From the NCBI RefSeq assembly GCF_003315035.1, contig NZ_QNRE01000008.1:1-64000 (forward strand): a stretch of DNA of 64,000 nucleotides, written 5' to 3'. This stretch comes from Nocardia puris. Lineage in GTDB: Bacteria > Actinomycetota > Actinomycetes > Mycobacteriales > Mycobacteriaceae. The position numbers and the translations under genes were made by a program. The stretch's first letter is position 1, and each line of letters opens with the position of its first letter. The notes beneath the pieces were generated by a model. That model saw nothing but the letters and a program-made list of their open reading frames with translations. It was not told the origin of the DNA and ran no database searches. Positions 32,257-41,037 of the stretch are shown here, in pieces.

Positions 32257-33225
32257 ATGACCCAGGCTTCCGACGAGGCCGCCCGCGGGCGGCGCGACCG
32301 TCGCGATCTCACCGGCAGGCACGTCGTCATCACCGGCGCGTCCTCCGGCATCGGCCGGGCCGCCGCGATCGCCGTCGCCGAGAAGGGCGCCACCGTGTTC
32401 CTGCTGGCGCGGCGCGGGGAGGAACTCGACGCCGTGGTCGCGGAGATCCGGGCGGCGGGCGGTTCGGCGTACGGATACCAGTGCGACGTCACCGATTCCG
32501 ATTCCGTCGACCACACCGTGAAGACCATCCTCGACGAGCACGGTCACGTGGACATGCTGGTGAACAACGCGGGCCGTTCCATCCGCCGCGCCATCCACCG
32601 CTCCACCGACCGCCTGCACGACTACGAGCGCACCATGGCGGTGAACTACTTCGGCGCGCTGCGCATGACGCTGGCGCTGCTGCCGCAGATGCGCGAGCGC
32701 AAGTTCGGCCACATCGTGCAGATCAGCAGCGCGGGGGTGCAGGTCGCCACGCCGCGCTTCTCCGCCTACCTGGCCAGCAAGGCGGCGCTGGACAAGTTCA
32801 CCGAGGTGGCGGCCGTGGAGACGCTCGCCGACGGCGTCACCTTCACGACCATCCATATGCCGCTGGTGCGCACCCCGATGATCACGCCCAGCGGCGATCA
32901 GGGGCCCGCGGAGTCGCCGGAGTGGGCGGCGGCCACCATCGTGCGCGCCCTCACCGAGCGCCCCAAGCGCATCGACGTCCCGATCGGCACCATCGCCGAA
33001 TACGGCGCGCTGCTCACCCCGAAGATCCGCGACCGCATCCTGCACCGCTACTACCGCGCCCTCCCTGACTCCCCCGCCGCCAAGGGCGAACCGGGCGACG
33101 AATCCACGGAACCCCCGAAACCCGTTGCCCCCCAACCCCGACCCCGCCCCCAATCCCCCGTCCGCAAAGCCACCGGCGCCGCCCTCCGCCGCGCCGCCCG
33201 CTGGGTCCCGGGGACCCATTGGTGA
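32257..33225 (+). CDS. Short-chain dehydrogenase/reductase with Pro-rich tail
   Basis: 322 residues. Classical SDR: TGASSGIGRA (NADP site), DMLVNNAGRS, QISSAGVQV with catalytic Ser, and YLASKAAL for the Tyr-Lys pair. VRTPMITP follows, as in acyl-CoA or fatty-aldehyde reductases of the mycolate group. The last 50 residues are Pro/Arg-rich and probably disordered or membrane-associated through a basic patch. ATG 32257 has AAGGAG. Located behind the perfect inverted repeat, so probably repressed until a ligand appears. Substrate unknown. Confidence 0.85.
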   Translation: MTQASDEAARGRRDRRDLTGRHVVITGASSGIGRAAAIAVAEKGATVFLLARRGEELDAVVAEIRAAGGSAYGYQCDVTDSDSVDHTVKTILDEHGHVDMLVNNAGRSIRRAIHRSTDRLHDYERTMAVNYFGALRMTLALLPQMRERKFGHIVQISSAGVQVATPRFSAYLASKAALDKFTEVAAVETLADGVTFTTIHMPLVRTPMITPSGDQGPAESPEWAAATIVRALTERPKRIDVPIGTIAEYGALLTPKIRDRILHRYYRALPDSPAAKGEPGDESTEPPKPVAPQPRPRPQSPVRKATGAALRRAARWVPGTHW

Positions 33226-33395
33226 ACCTCGGCCGGTTCCGCTTCTCATGCAGCAACGAAATCAGCCGAGCAACAGTGTGATGGGGCCCGGCCCGTGACC
33301 AGGCCCACCGCTACCTACCCGAACCCGGCGCCGTCCTGAACTGACACTCCGGGCCGGAACGGCCGCTACGAGGAGCGCGTCGCTGATTCCCTCGC

Positions 33396-34820
33396 TCACT
33401 CGCGCGGCGACAACAGGTCACTGTCGGTGGGGAGCCAGGTGCCGTGGAGGCCGGCGGGGACTCGGAGGGGCACGCGGATCGAGGCGAGGGGGCCCGAGGC
33501 GGGGTCGTCGGCGGGGAGGATGTGGAACCAGGACGTCATGTCGGAAGGGTCGGTGCCGAGGGTGCCCCAGTAGGCGCGGTCGGTTCCGGGGAGGAAGACG
33601 GGCTCGCCGACGGCGAACTCTCCGGCGTTCCACCATGTTTCGGTACCCGCGTGGGTGTCGAGAAACATCAGGGCGTTCTTGCCCGGCCCGGACGCGCCCG
33701 CCCCGCCCACGGTGGCGATCACGCCGTGGTCGCCCGTGAGCCTGCGGTCGTCGATCCGGGGGAACTCGATCGAGGCCACCGCGAGATCGGTGCGATCTGC
33801 CGCGCCGGTCGCGGGGTCGATGACCGCGCGCACCAGAGCGCCGCGCTGCGGGGTGTCGACGTCGGCGAGCCCGCCGGGGTACGCCCACTGCACATAGTCC
33901 ACGACAACCTCGCCGTGCTCCCCGTCGAAGGCGTTCGCGAAGTGCCACACCCAGAACGGGTCGGTCTCGGTCCAGCGCACCGGCCCGCCGTCGCGGGGAA
34001 TGAGCGCGATCCGGGTCCCCCGCGCCGGGCGCCAGTCCAGCAGCGACCCGCCCCGCAGCAGACCGGGGATGTCGAACACCAGCGGGCACAGGAACAGCAC
34101 TATCCAGCGCGCGGTGAGCGCCATGTCGTGCACCATCACGGGTTCGTCGACACCGTCGAGCGGAGTCGGGGCGCGACGCTCGGTGCCGTCCGGAGCGACC
34201 ACCGACCAGGCCAGGTACGGCGGTTCCAGCCGGTAGGTGAACAGCACCAGCTCGCCGGTGCGCGGATCGACCTTGGGGTGCGCGGTGCTGCCGAGCGCCA
34301 TCGCGCCCCCGCAGTCGTCGCGGCCGAGGGTCGCCAGATCGCCGGGGTCGATCCGGTACGGCAGATCGCTCTCGGCCATGGCGAGTAGTTTCCCGCCGTG
34401 CGCCACCACGTTGATGTCGGGCAGTTCGCGGGTGGTGCCCGCGAGTTCGGGGCCCACCTCGTCCGCGCCGGGCGTGTACGGGTCGGTGACGCCCGCCCAC
34501 AGCGCGCGACCGGCGCGTTCCTCGGCCAGCACCATCGGGGTGCGGACGAAGCGGTTGGTGTAGCGGACGCGTCCGTCCTCGAGGTGGACGCGATGCACCA
34601 TGGCGTCGCCGTCGATCGGGTACAGGTAGCGCCCGATCGGGTCGAAGCGCGGATTGGGACCGTTGCGGTAGTAGGTGCCGTTCAGGTCGGCGGGCAGTTC
34701 GCCGACAACCTCGAGTCCGTCCACGTCCACCTCCTCGCGCTGCGGGGTGAACACGCCGGACAGGTGCGCGTGATGCAGGGTGTCGACCGGAGCGGGCGGC
34801 GCGGTGGTGTAGGGAACCAT
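33396..34820 (-). CDS. Carotenoid cleavage oxygenase (RPE65 family)
   Basis: 474 residues of the iron-dependent carotenoid/stilbene dioxygenase family. The four Fe-binding His are visible: H181 (STAHPK), H231 (VMVHDMA), H293 (VWHFANAF) and H459 (GLHGTWLP). The N-terminal GTYYRNGPNPRFDP is characteristic. These enzymes split C=C bonds of carotenoids, apocarotenoids or related polyenes. ATG 34820 chosen, with GAGGAGG ahead. Stands alone on the minus strand, divergent from the Pro-rich protein gene. No carotenoid synthesis genes are in the window. Confidence 0.92.
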   Translation of the reverse strand: MVPYTTAPPAPVDTLHHAHLSGVFTPQREEVDVDGLEVVGELPADLNGTYYRNGPNPRFDPIGRYLYPIDGDAMVHRVHLEDGRVRYTNRFVRTPMVLAEERAGRALWAGVTDPYTPGADEVGPELAGTTRELPDINVVAHGGKLLAMAESDLPYRIDPGDLATLGRDDCGGAMALGSTAHPKVDPRTGELVLFTYRLEPPYLAWSVVAPDGTERRAPTPLDGVDEPVMVHDMALTARWIVLFLCPLVFDIPGLLRGGSLLDWRPARGTRIALIPRDGGPVRWTETDPFWVWHFANAFDGEHGEVVVDYVQWAYPGGLADVDTPQRGALVRAVIDPATGAADRTDLAVASIEFPRIDDRRLTGDHGVIATVGGAGASGPGKNALMFLDTHAGTETWWNAGEFAVGEPVFLPGTDRAYWGTLGTDPSDMTSWFHILPADDPASGPLASIRVPLRVPAGLHGTWLPTDSDLLSPRE

Positions 34821-34988
34821 CGGGTCCTCCTCGGGTGGGGTGCCGGATTTCACGATCCTCCGCCGCGGAACGGACGACAAGCCCCTGCATCGGGCGGCAC
34901 CCGGTGCCACGGGCGCGCGGTGATTCCGGCGGAGGGCGTAGGGTGCCCTGGTCACCACAATCGCGGCCGTGTCAGGGAGGGAGCGCCG

Positions 34989-35957
34989 ATGTCGACACCT
35001 TCGTGGGGTTCGCCCCAGCATCCGGGTTCGCCGGGGTATGCGGGCGGAGCGCATGCCGGAGCGGGCGGACAGGTGCCGGGCGCCTCGGGAGGACATGCCG
35101 TTCCGCCGGCACCCGGCGCGCACCCCGGGCACGTGAGTCCTTCGGCGGGAGCGTCATTCGCACCGCAGACGCCGATCGGCGCGCGTTACCCGGGTGGGCC
35201 GCAGTATCCCGGTGGTCCGCAGTACCCCGGTGGTGGACCCCAGTACCCACCGCAGTATCCGGGTACGCCGCAGCAGCCGCACTATCCCCAGCAGCCGCAC
35301 TACCCCGCTCCCCAGCATCCCGGGTACCCGGCTCCGCAGTATCCGAACGCCCCGTATCCGGCTGCGCCACAGCACCCGAGCGCCCCGCACCCGCAGGCCG
35401 CGCCCCAATACCCCGGCGCCCCGCAACAATCCGCCGCACCCCAGCCGGGCAGCCCGAAAGACGAACTGTCACAGCGCTATCTGGCGGCCGTCACCCACCA
35501 CATGATGCGGGGGCAGCTCCAGATCTCGCAGAACTGGCTCGGCCCGCTGTGGGGATTGATCGGCGTGGGTTCGGTCATCGCGAACGCGTTGAACCCCATC
35601 GAGCTGGCGGTGTGCGTCACGGCGCTGGACGAGATCACGCCCGACGCGGTCAACGCCTTCCCCCGCCACGTCGACGCGTTCGCCAAAACGCTGCGCAGGC
35701 AGAGCGCGTTCATCGTGAAGGGCGGCGCGTTCGGCGTCGCCGCCCTGGTGGCGCCGCGCGTGCACCCGGCGGCCCTGCAAGCGGTGACGAACCGGCCCAT
35801 GAGTTTCGGCTCGGTGATCGTCCCCGCCGTCGTCGACCTCGGCACGCGCCAACTGCACGTCGCCTCCAACACGCCGTTCGTCGGCATGGCGACCTGGGGT
35901 GCGGTGCGCAGCCAGGCCCGCATCTACCTGCCCGAACCGCGCGCGGTGCTGGGCTGA
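34989..35957 (+). CDS. Protein with Pro/Tyr/Gln/Gly-rich repeat N-terminus and unrecognised C-terminal domain
   Basis: 322 residues. Residues about 60-150 consist of degenerate repeats of PQYPGG, PHYPQQ and APQHP, a disordered, sticky type of sequence found in proteins that gather at membranes or with SH3-like partners. The C-terminal 165 residues are folded-looking (LSQRYLAAVTHHMMRGQLQISQNWLGPLWGLIGV onward) with no membrane anchor. ATG 34989 has GGGAGGGAG nine bases ahead. I do not recognise the C-terminal domain. Confidence 0.75.
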   Translation: MSTPSWGSPQHPGSPGYAGGAHAGAGGQVPGASGGHAVPPAPGAHPGHVSPSAGASFAPQTPIGARYPGGPQYPGGPQYPGGGPQYPPQYPGTPQQPHYPQQPHYPAPQHPGYPAPQYPNAPYPAAPQHPSAPHPQAAPQYPGAPQQSAAPQPGSPKDELSQRYLAAVTHHMMRGQLQISQNWLGPLWGLIGVGSVIANALNPIELAVCVTALDEITPDAVNAFPRHVDAFAKTLRRQSAFIVKGGAFGVAALVAPRVHPAALQAVTNRPMSFGSVIVPAVVDLGTRQLHVASNTPFVGMATWGAVRSQARIYLPEPRAVLG

Positions 35958-36055
35958 GGAGCGCGGCGCCCGCGGTCGGCCTCGCATCTAGTTATTGCTA
36001 GCACGCAGCGCCCGCAATCGGCCATGCACCGACGGGATCGCACGGGCTCGGACGC

Positions 36056-36982
36056 TCAGGCGCCGACGGCTTGCGCGGTCAGCTGCTCCACACTGTCGGC
36101 GACCAGGGCGGTGGCGGGTTTCGGCGCGGCGCCGCAGCTGGCTTGGCGCGGGGCGAACGGCACCGTGCGGGCGGTGACGCGCCAGACGCGACCGTCGCGG
36201 TGGTGGACGAGTGCCGCGCCGGCGTAGGTGGGGTCGCCCGTGGCGTCGATGTGCTCCGAACGGACGGTGAGATCGTCGAGGTTCGCGGTGATCTCGGCGC
36301 GCACGGCGAGTTCGGCGACCTGCTCGACGGGTTTGTGACCGGCGCGTCCACGCAGCCCGGCCAGGGAAACCTCTTCGCGCGCAACGGCTTCGACAGCGGC
36401 GATCGCTTCCGCCGCGTCCACGCGACCGTAGGTGAGCCCGGAGGGCAGCACCACCATGGCGGGCGCGAACCGGTGCCCACCGGTGTGCGAGCACTCCCAC
36501 ACCCGCCCCGGATAGCGCCGCGCCAGCGTCGCCGCGATGGGCCGCCCGAGGCGCGCGCAGCACTGATCGCGCTTGCCGTGCGCGCACACCAGCACCGGAG
36601 GTTCCTCGACGCGCTCACCGAGACCCGGTGGCGCGCCGTTGATCAGGTGCGGGTCCAGATCCAGGAGCTGGGCGAGGTCGGTGATCTCCAGGCGTTCGCA
36701 CCAGCCGCCCTCGGCGTGCGAGTTGACGAGCAGAACCGTTCGCGCGCCGGTGAATTCGTACCGTCCCGGCCTGCGGATCAGGGTGGGGCGCACCTTCGCC
36801 GCCGACGTGCGCGCCGCGAGTTCGGCGGTGAGTTCCGGGCCGAGCACTTCATCGCCGATCACGTCGCGCCCCCACGCGCCGGGGTGTTCGACGCACAACC
36901 ACGCGCCGATCCGGGTCGCGGACCCGGGCAGCGGCACCTCGGCCGCGGCGGTCGAGCAGGGCAGTCCGTCGAAGGCGCTCAC
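36056..36982 (-). CDS. Sucrase/ferredoxin-like protein (thioredoxin-like [2Fe-2S])
   Basis: 308 residues matching the sucrase/ferredoxin-like family. Cys blocks suited to an iron-sulfur site are visible: GAWLCVEHPGAWGRD, VLVCAHGKRDQCCARLGRP and VWECSHTGGHRFA. GTG 36982 overlaps the upstream hydrolase stop as GTGA. Family members are thioredoxin-fold proteins of uncertain job, possibly electron carriers; the old sucrase name is not evidence of sugar cleavage. Confidence 0.82.
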   Translation of the reverse strand: MSAFDGLPCSTAAAEVPLPGSATRIGAWLCVEHPGAWGRDVIGDEVLGPELTAELAARTSAAKVRPTLIRRPGRYEFTGARTVLLVNSHAEGGWCERLEITDLAQLLDLDPHLINGAPPGLGERVEEPPVLVCAHGKRDQCCARLGRPIAATLARRYPGRVWECSHTGGHRFAPAMVVLPSGLTYGRVDAAEAIAAVEAVAREEVSLAGLRGRAGHKPVEQVAELAVRAEITANLDDLTVRSEHIDATGDPTYAGAALVHHRDGRVWRVTARTVPFAPRQASCGAAPKPATALVADSVEQLTAQAVGA

Positions 36983-37731
36983 GGTTCGGCGAGGAACGGC
37001 AGGACCGTGGCCTCGAACTCGCGGTAGCGGTCGCGGTGGATGCTGTGGCCGCAGGTGAACGGGACGGCGGTGACGTCGGGGATCGCGTCGAGCAGCACGG
37101 CGAGCTTGTCCGGGTCGACCATGCCGCCGGGGCCGCCGCGCAGGATCAGGGTGGGTGCGGTGATGTCGGCGAGGCGGTCCCACCATTCCGGGTTCGGTTT
37201 GCGGAACTGTTCGAGCGCGGTCCCGGTCATGGAACGGTCGAAGGCGAGTACCGCGCGCGGGTGACGGATCAGGCTCGACGTGGCGTGCCACAGTTCGGGG
37301 ACGGTCGGGAAGCGCCTGGTCAGCCGCAGTTCTTCGGTGCCGGACCGCAATGGGAGCGGGCACTCCTCGATGACCAGCCGCCGCACCAGATCGGGCCGCT
37401 CCTGCGCCACACACGACACCGCGTACCCACCGAGCGAATGCCCCACCAGGTCCACCCGGTCCAGCTCCAGCCGCTCACACAGCCGCAGCACGTCCTCCCC
37501 GAACTCCCCGAACAGGTACGAGTCGGTGTGCGCACTCTTGCCGTGCCCGCGCAGGTCCGGCACGATCACCCGCCGCCCGTCCCGAATCAGCCTGCGCGCG
37601 AACCGGTTCCACGTATGCCCATCCCCGCCCATGCCGTGCACGAGCACGACGGGCGTCCCCCCGGCCACCCCCGAGTCCCGGTAGGCGACCCGCACCGCCC
37701 CCACCGTAACCTCGGAAAACGTCAGATCCAC
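36979..37731 (-). CDS. Alpha/beta hydrolase
   Basis: 250 residues. VVLVHGMGGDGHTWNRF, IVPDLRGHGKS, the nucleophile Ser in DLVGHSLGGYA, and the His in FTCGHSIHRDR near the end. The acid is likely in ILRGGPGGMVDPDK. GTG 37731 is the probable start; no ribosome site is visible, so the message may be leaderless. Coupled to the sucrase/ferredoxin-like gene, and downstream of imuB by about 235 bases. Confidence 0.85.
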   Translation of the reverse strand: MDLTFSEVTVGAVRVAYRDSGVAGGTPVVLVHGMGGDGHTWNRFARRLIRDGRRVIVPDLRGHGKSAHTDSYLFGEFGEDVLRLCERLELDRVDLVGHSLGGYAVSCVAQERPDLVRRLVIEECPLPLRSGTEELRLTRRFPTVPELWHATSSLIRHPRAVLAFDRSMTGTALEQFRKPNPEWWDRLADITAPTLILRGGPGGMVDPDKLAVLLDAIPDVTAVPFTCGHSIHRDRYREFEATVLPFLAEP

Positions 37732-37966
37732 GATGTTCGAGAGTACCGACCGGCACCGGGGTCCCGCCCGGGGTCTGTCGGGAGGATCACAGGGTGCCCG
37801 GGACGGACGGGCCACGATCGCCCGGTCGGAGCGTTGATCCGGCGGGTTGAACGCGCGGATGTTCTTGGTGAGTCCGTAGCGGACGCGTTCGTCGGCCCCG
37901 CGCCCACAGTCCCCGACCTGCGCCGCGCTGCCCCGCATGTCCGAGGCGATCCAGGCGAAGAACGCT

Positions 37967-39529
37967 TCAGTCGTAGAGCCCTTCGGCGTGCCAGCCCTCG
38001 GCGCGGTACAGCAGGAGCAGGGTGCGGCTTTCCGGGGATTCGAGGTGTACTTGGACGCGGGCGACCGGGGTGGCGCCCGGCGACCACCAGTGGTCGTCCA
38101 CGGGCCAGGGGCCGGCCCAGCCGAGCAGGGGCCAGGTGCGGCGTCCCCAGCGCAGGAGGGCGGGGTCGGCGCTGAACAGGCCACGCTCGTCCACGAAAAC
38201 CGTTGTGCCGTCGGCGGTTTCGAGGAAGACGGGGGGATACTCGGGAAACAGGACGACCGGGGAGGGCTCGGGGAGGCGGCCCGGCCACGGGAGAGCGGGG
38301 TCGGCGGTGGGGACGTGTTCGTCGCCGAGCGCGACCAGGGTGACGCGTTCGGCGGGGCCGCGACCGCCGCTGAGCACGCCCACCCGCACCGCTTCCCCGC
38401 CCAGCAGGCCCTGCACCCGGATCAGGGCGCGGCGGGCGCGTTCGTCCCCCTCGCCGACGCCGCCCCACAGGCCGAGCTGGAGCGCACCGGCCCGCACCAC
38501 CTCGACGGGCTCGAGGCGCAGCAGCGTCACGGGGGCGGTGGGGCGAGCGCGGTGGGTCAGCCAACCGTCGAGTTGCCAGCGCACCCGGTCGGCGGTGCCG
38601 TCGGGGGTGAGGGGTTCGGCGCAGCGCCAGACCCGCGAGAGTTCTTCGCCGGATTCGGTTTTCGCCGACACCGCCAGACGCGTGCAGGCCAGTCCGGCGG
38701 CGGCGAGCCGTTCGTGCAGGCGCACGGCGAGCATGCGGCCCGCGAAAGCGGCGGCGTCGACGCGGTCTACGGGCGGGTCGCAGTGCTGCTCGACCGCCAG
38801 GTCGGGCGGGGGGCGGCGCGCCGAGGGCGGGCGGCCCGGCAGCGCGCGGGCGATGCGGTGCGCGGCGACGGCGTCGGCGCCGAAACGAGAGGCGACGTCG
38901 GCCGCGGACACCGCCGCGAAATCGCCGATGCGGCGCAATCCCAAGCGGTGCAACAGGTCCGCGAGTTCTTCACGTTCCGGCGGGGCGAGTGCCGGTTCGA
39001 GGGCCAGCTCGCCCACCGGGAGCGGGGCGAGGAAGCGGGCGTCGCCACCGGGCGGGACCAGCGCGCCGCGCCGGGCCGCGATCACCGCCGTGGCGAGTTC
39101 GTCGGCGACACCGATCTGCGCCTCCACACCCAGCGCCGCGACCGCGTCGACGAGCCGTTCGGCGGCCACCTCCTCGGAGCCGAAGAACCGCGCCGCACCG
39201 CGCGCGCCGAGCACCAAGAGCCCCGGGCGCAGCACTTCCACCCCGGGCACCGTCTCGTCGACCGCCGCGACCACCGGTTCGAACAGCCGGGCGTCTCGAT
39301 CCGGATCATCTTGCGCCAGAAACAGATCCGGGCACACCGCCTGCGCCTCGCGTCGCCGCAGGCCCCGCCGCACCCCTTCGAACCGCGCGACCGCCGAACT
39401 CGCCACCACCCGGCTCCCCGCCAGCACCGCCACCGGCCGCGTCGACGGCAACTCCGCCAGCACCGCCGCCGCGACCGCGGGCCAGTCCCGGCACCACACC
39501 GCGACCACCCGGCTCCGCGACCGGCTCAC
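37967..39529 (-). CDS. imuB: ImuB, Y-family polymerase-like mutasome adaptor
   Basis: 520 residues. A DNA-polymerase Y-like N-terminal part (VVAVWCRDWPAVAAAVLAEL) without the catalytic acidic residues of true Y polymerases, a helix-hairpin-helix region (LHRLGLRRIGDFAAVSAADV), little-finger region, and a beta-clamp-binding motif LQLGLWG. It links DnaE2 to the sliding clamp in damage-induced mutagenesis. GTG 39529 is favoured since GGGAG lies at the right distance; an ATG three codons earlier has none. Corresponds to M. tuberculosis Rv3394c. Confidence 0.92.
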   Translation of the reverse strand: MSRSRSRVVAVWCRDWPAVAAAVLAELPSTRPVAVLAGSRVVASSAVARFEGVRRGLRRREAQAVCPDLFLAQDDPDRDARLFEPVVAAVDETVPGVEVLRPGLLVLGARGAARFFGSEEVAAERLVDAVAALGVEAQIGVADELATAVIAARRGALVPPGGDARFLAPLPVGELALEPALAPPEREELADLLHRLGLRRIGDFAAVSAADVASRFGADAVAAHRIARALPGRPPSARRPPPDLAVEQHCDPPVDRVDAAAFAGRMLAVRLHERLAAAGLACTRLAVSAKTESGEELSRVWRCAEPLTPDGTADRVRWQLDGWLTHRARPTAPVTLLRLEPVEVVRAGALQLGLWGGVGEGDERARRALIRVQGLLGGEAVRVGVLSGGRGPAERVTLVALGDEHVPTADPALPWPGRLPEPSPVVLFPEYPPVFLETADGTTVFVDERGLFSADPALLRWGRRTWPLLGWAGPWPVDDHWWSPGATPVARVQVHLESPESRTLLLLYRAEGWHAEGLYD

Positions 39530-39883
39530 GGCGCACATCTCCCGCGGGCCGGCAGCGCATGGCCGGGGCCCGACGGACACGCCGCCGAGCGGGACACCCG
39601 GCCCATCACCGCGCCCCCGAACGGGTCCGCAGCCGGCGGATTCCGGCACCGGCCGAACACACCAGCCGGCCCGGCACCCTGCGCCGCGCCCCGCTTCACG
39701 ACGCACCGGTCGGCAGCTGATGAACTCCGGGCACCCTGACGACCGCACCCAACGGCGTGATCACCGCCCGAACCCGATGCCCGGCCGCAGCCGGATCGCG
39801 GCGCATGTCGCTGGAGCACCGGCAGCCGACCGTGCCGGGCGAGGCCACACTCCGACGCCGCCGACCGGCACAACCCGCCCAGC
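39530..39883. other. Unusual spacer between imuA' and imuB
   Basis: About 350 bp between genes that are usually adjacent or overlapping. The open frames in it look non-coding (Arg/Ser/Gly-rich, no ribosome site). No promoter or LexA box could be seen in it, so imuB probably depends on read-through from imuA'. Confidence 0.5.
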
Positions 39884-40618
39884 TCACGACGCCACCTCCC
39901 GCGCGATCGAACTCACCGCCGCACCCGGGGCGACCCACTCCACCCGCCCGCGCTCCGGTCGCAGTTCGACGCGGGCGCGGCGGGCGGCGCCGGCTCGGTG
40001 CCGCACCGCGATCTCCAACCCGAGCGAGCGCAACCGCCCGTGGCCGCGCCCGAGCCCCTCCTGCCCGGTGACGCGGGCATCCACGCGCAGGGTGGGGTTG
40101 GGCCAGGACCCCTCGGTGACCACCAGCGCCGAGCCCTTCGCGCGGGCGCGGGCGGCGAGCACCCGGGTGCGCGCCGGGGGCACCGCCGCGCCGCGCAGGC
40201 CGAGCACCACCAGGTCGAGGCCGTCCAGCAGGACCGCGGCCACCTCGACGGGGTCGGGTCCGGGGTCGGCGACCACGGCCAGCCGCTCCAGCGCGGCCCC
40301 CATCTCCGCCGCCGCGAGCAGGCCGAACCCCGGCATCCCGACCAGCGCCGCGTGCCCGCCCCGCTCGGTCACGCTGGCGAGCAGGCCGGCCAGCAGCGAC
40401 CGCGCACCCGTGTGCACCACCACCGACCCCTTGCCGAGCCCGCCGCCCGGCAGCAATTCGGCGAGCGGCGCGGGCACCGGCAACGGCGCGCGACCGGGGT
40501 CGTCGGCGAGCGGGGAGCGCGCGGCACGTTCACCCCGCGCCGGGACGGCGGCCATCGCGGCGCGCAGTTCCTCCAGCTCACGCCGCTTTTCCGCCGCCGG
40601 CCACACGTCCGAACCCAT
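39884..40618 (-). CDS. imuA': ImuA'-like mutasome protein (RecA-fold)
   Basis: 244 residues with a RecA-like core (LAELLPGGGLGKGSVVVHTGARSLLAGLLASV) where the Walker A motif is degraded, and a C-terminal part rich in Arg and Ala. It matches the position and look of ImuA' (Rv3395c), essential with ImuB and DnaE2 for damage-induced mutagenesis. ATG 40618 has AGGTGG five bases ahead; a GTG three codons upstream is the alternative. A perfect SOS box lies about 80 bases upstream. Confidence 0.9.
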   Translation of the reverse strand: MGSDVWPAAEKRRELEELRAAMAAVPARGERAARSPLADDPGRAPLPVPAPLAELLPGGGLGKGSVVVHTGARSLLAGLLASVTERGGHAALVGMPGFGLLAAAEMGAALERLAVVADPGPDPVEVAAVLLDGLDLVVLGLRGAAVPPARTRVLAARARAKGSALVVTEGSWPNPTLRVDARVTGQEGLGRGHGRLRSLGLEIAVRHRAGAARRARVELRPERGRVEWVAPGAAVSSIAREVAS

Positions 40619-40695
40619 CACAACCACCTACTTCCCGCGATCGACTCCGAGGCGAAGCGAGCGGACCCGGCACCCATCCAGCTATCGATCTGCAA

Positions 40696-40711
40696 TCGAA
40701 TATACGTTCGA
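40696..40711 (-). promoter_or_regulatory. LexA (SOS) box upstream of imuA'-imuB
   Basis: TCGAATATACGTTCGA: both half-sites of the actinobacterial SOS consensus (TCGAAC/GTTCGA) are present with one C-to-T change. Placed in the promoter region of imuA'. Confidence 0.85.
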
Positions 40712-40761
40712 TTGTCGCTCCAGTAGACCCCGCCCCCCGAACCCCGTCAAGACGCGGTCGA

Positions 40762-40917
40762 TCACCCCCGGCGTGGCGGCCCAGCCACCCGCTTCACCCG
40801 CGCCGCGAGTGCCGCACAGTCGACCGGCCGGCTCGTATCGGCGAACACGGTCGGCGCGAGCCCGAGCGGCACCGCCCCCTCCACCCAGCGGTCCCAGTCC
40901 TCGGCCGAACGCTGCCC
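40762..40917 (-). pseudogene. Possible C-terminal remnant of a uridine-kinase-like P-loop protein
   Basis: The frame ending at 40762 reads AEDWDRWVEGAVPLGLAPTVFADTSRPVD and resembles the last 50 residues of actinobacterial uridine-kinase-like ATP-binding proteins (an E-EWDRW motif followed by a short domain). No matching N-terminal part can be seen upstream, where the kinase promoter lies. It may be a decayed fragment or chance. Confidence 0.25.
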
Positions 40918-41037
40918 GTCACGGCCGACCGTCCTCCGCGCGATCGGGCGAGTGCCGCAGGGGGATTCGCTGGGAGACCTCCTCGAGCCGATCGAGTTCG
41001 CGGAGGTGTGGCGAGATATTCGGATACCCTGCACAGC

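Noticed and set aside
37719..37734. Possible LexA box at the start of the alpha/beta hydrolase gene
   Set aside because: Only one half-site (ATGTTCGA) is present; the other half does not match.
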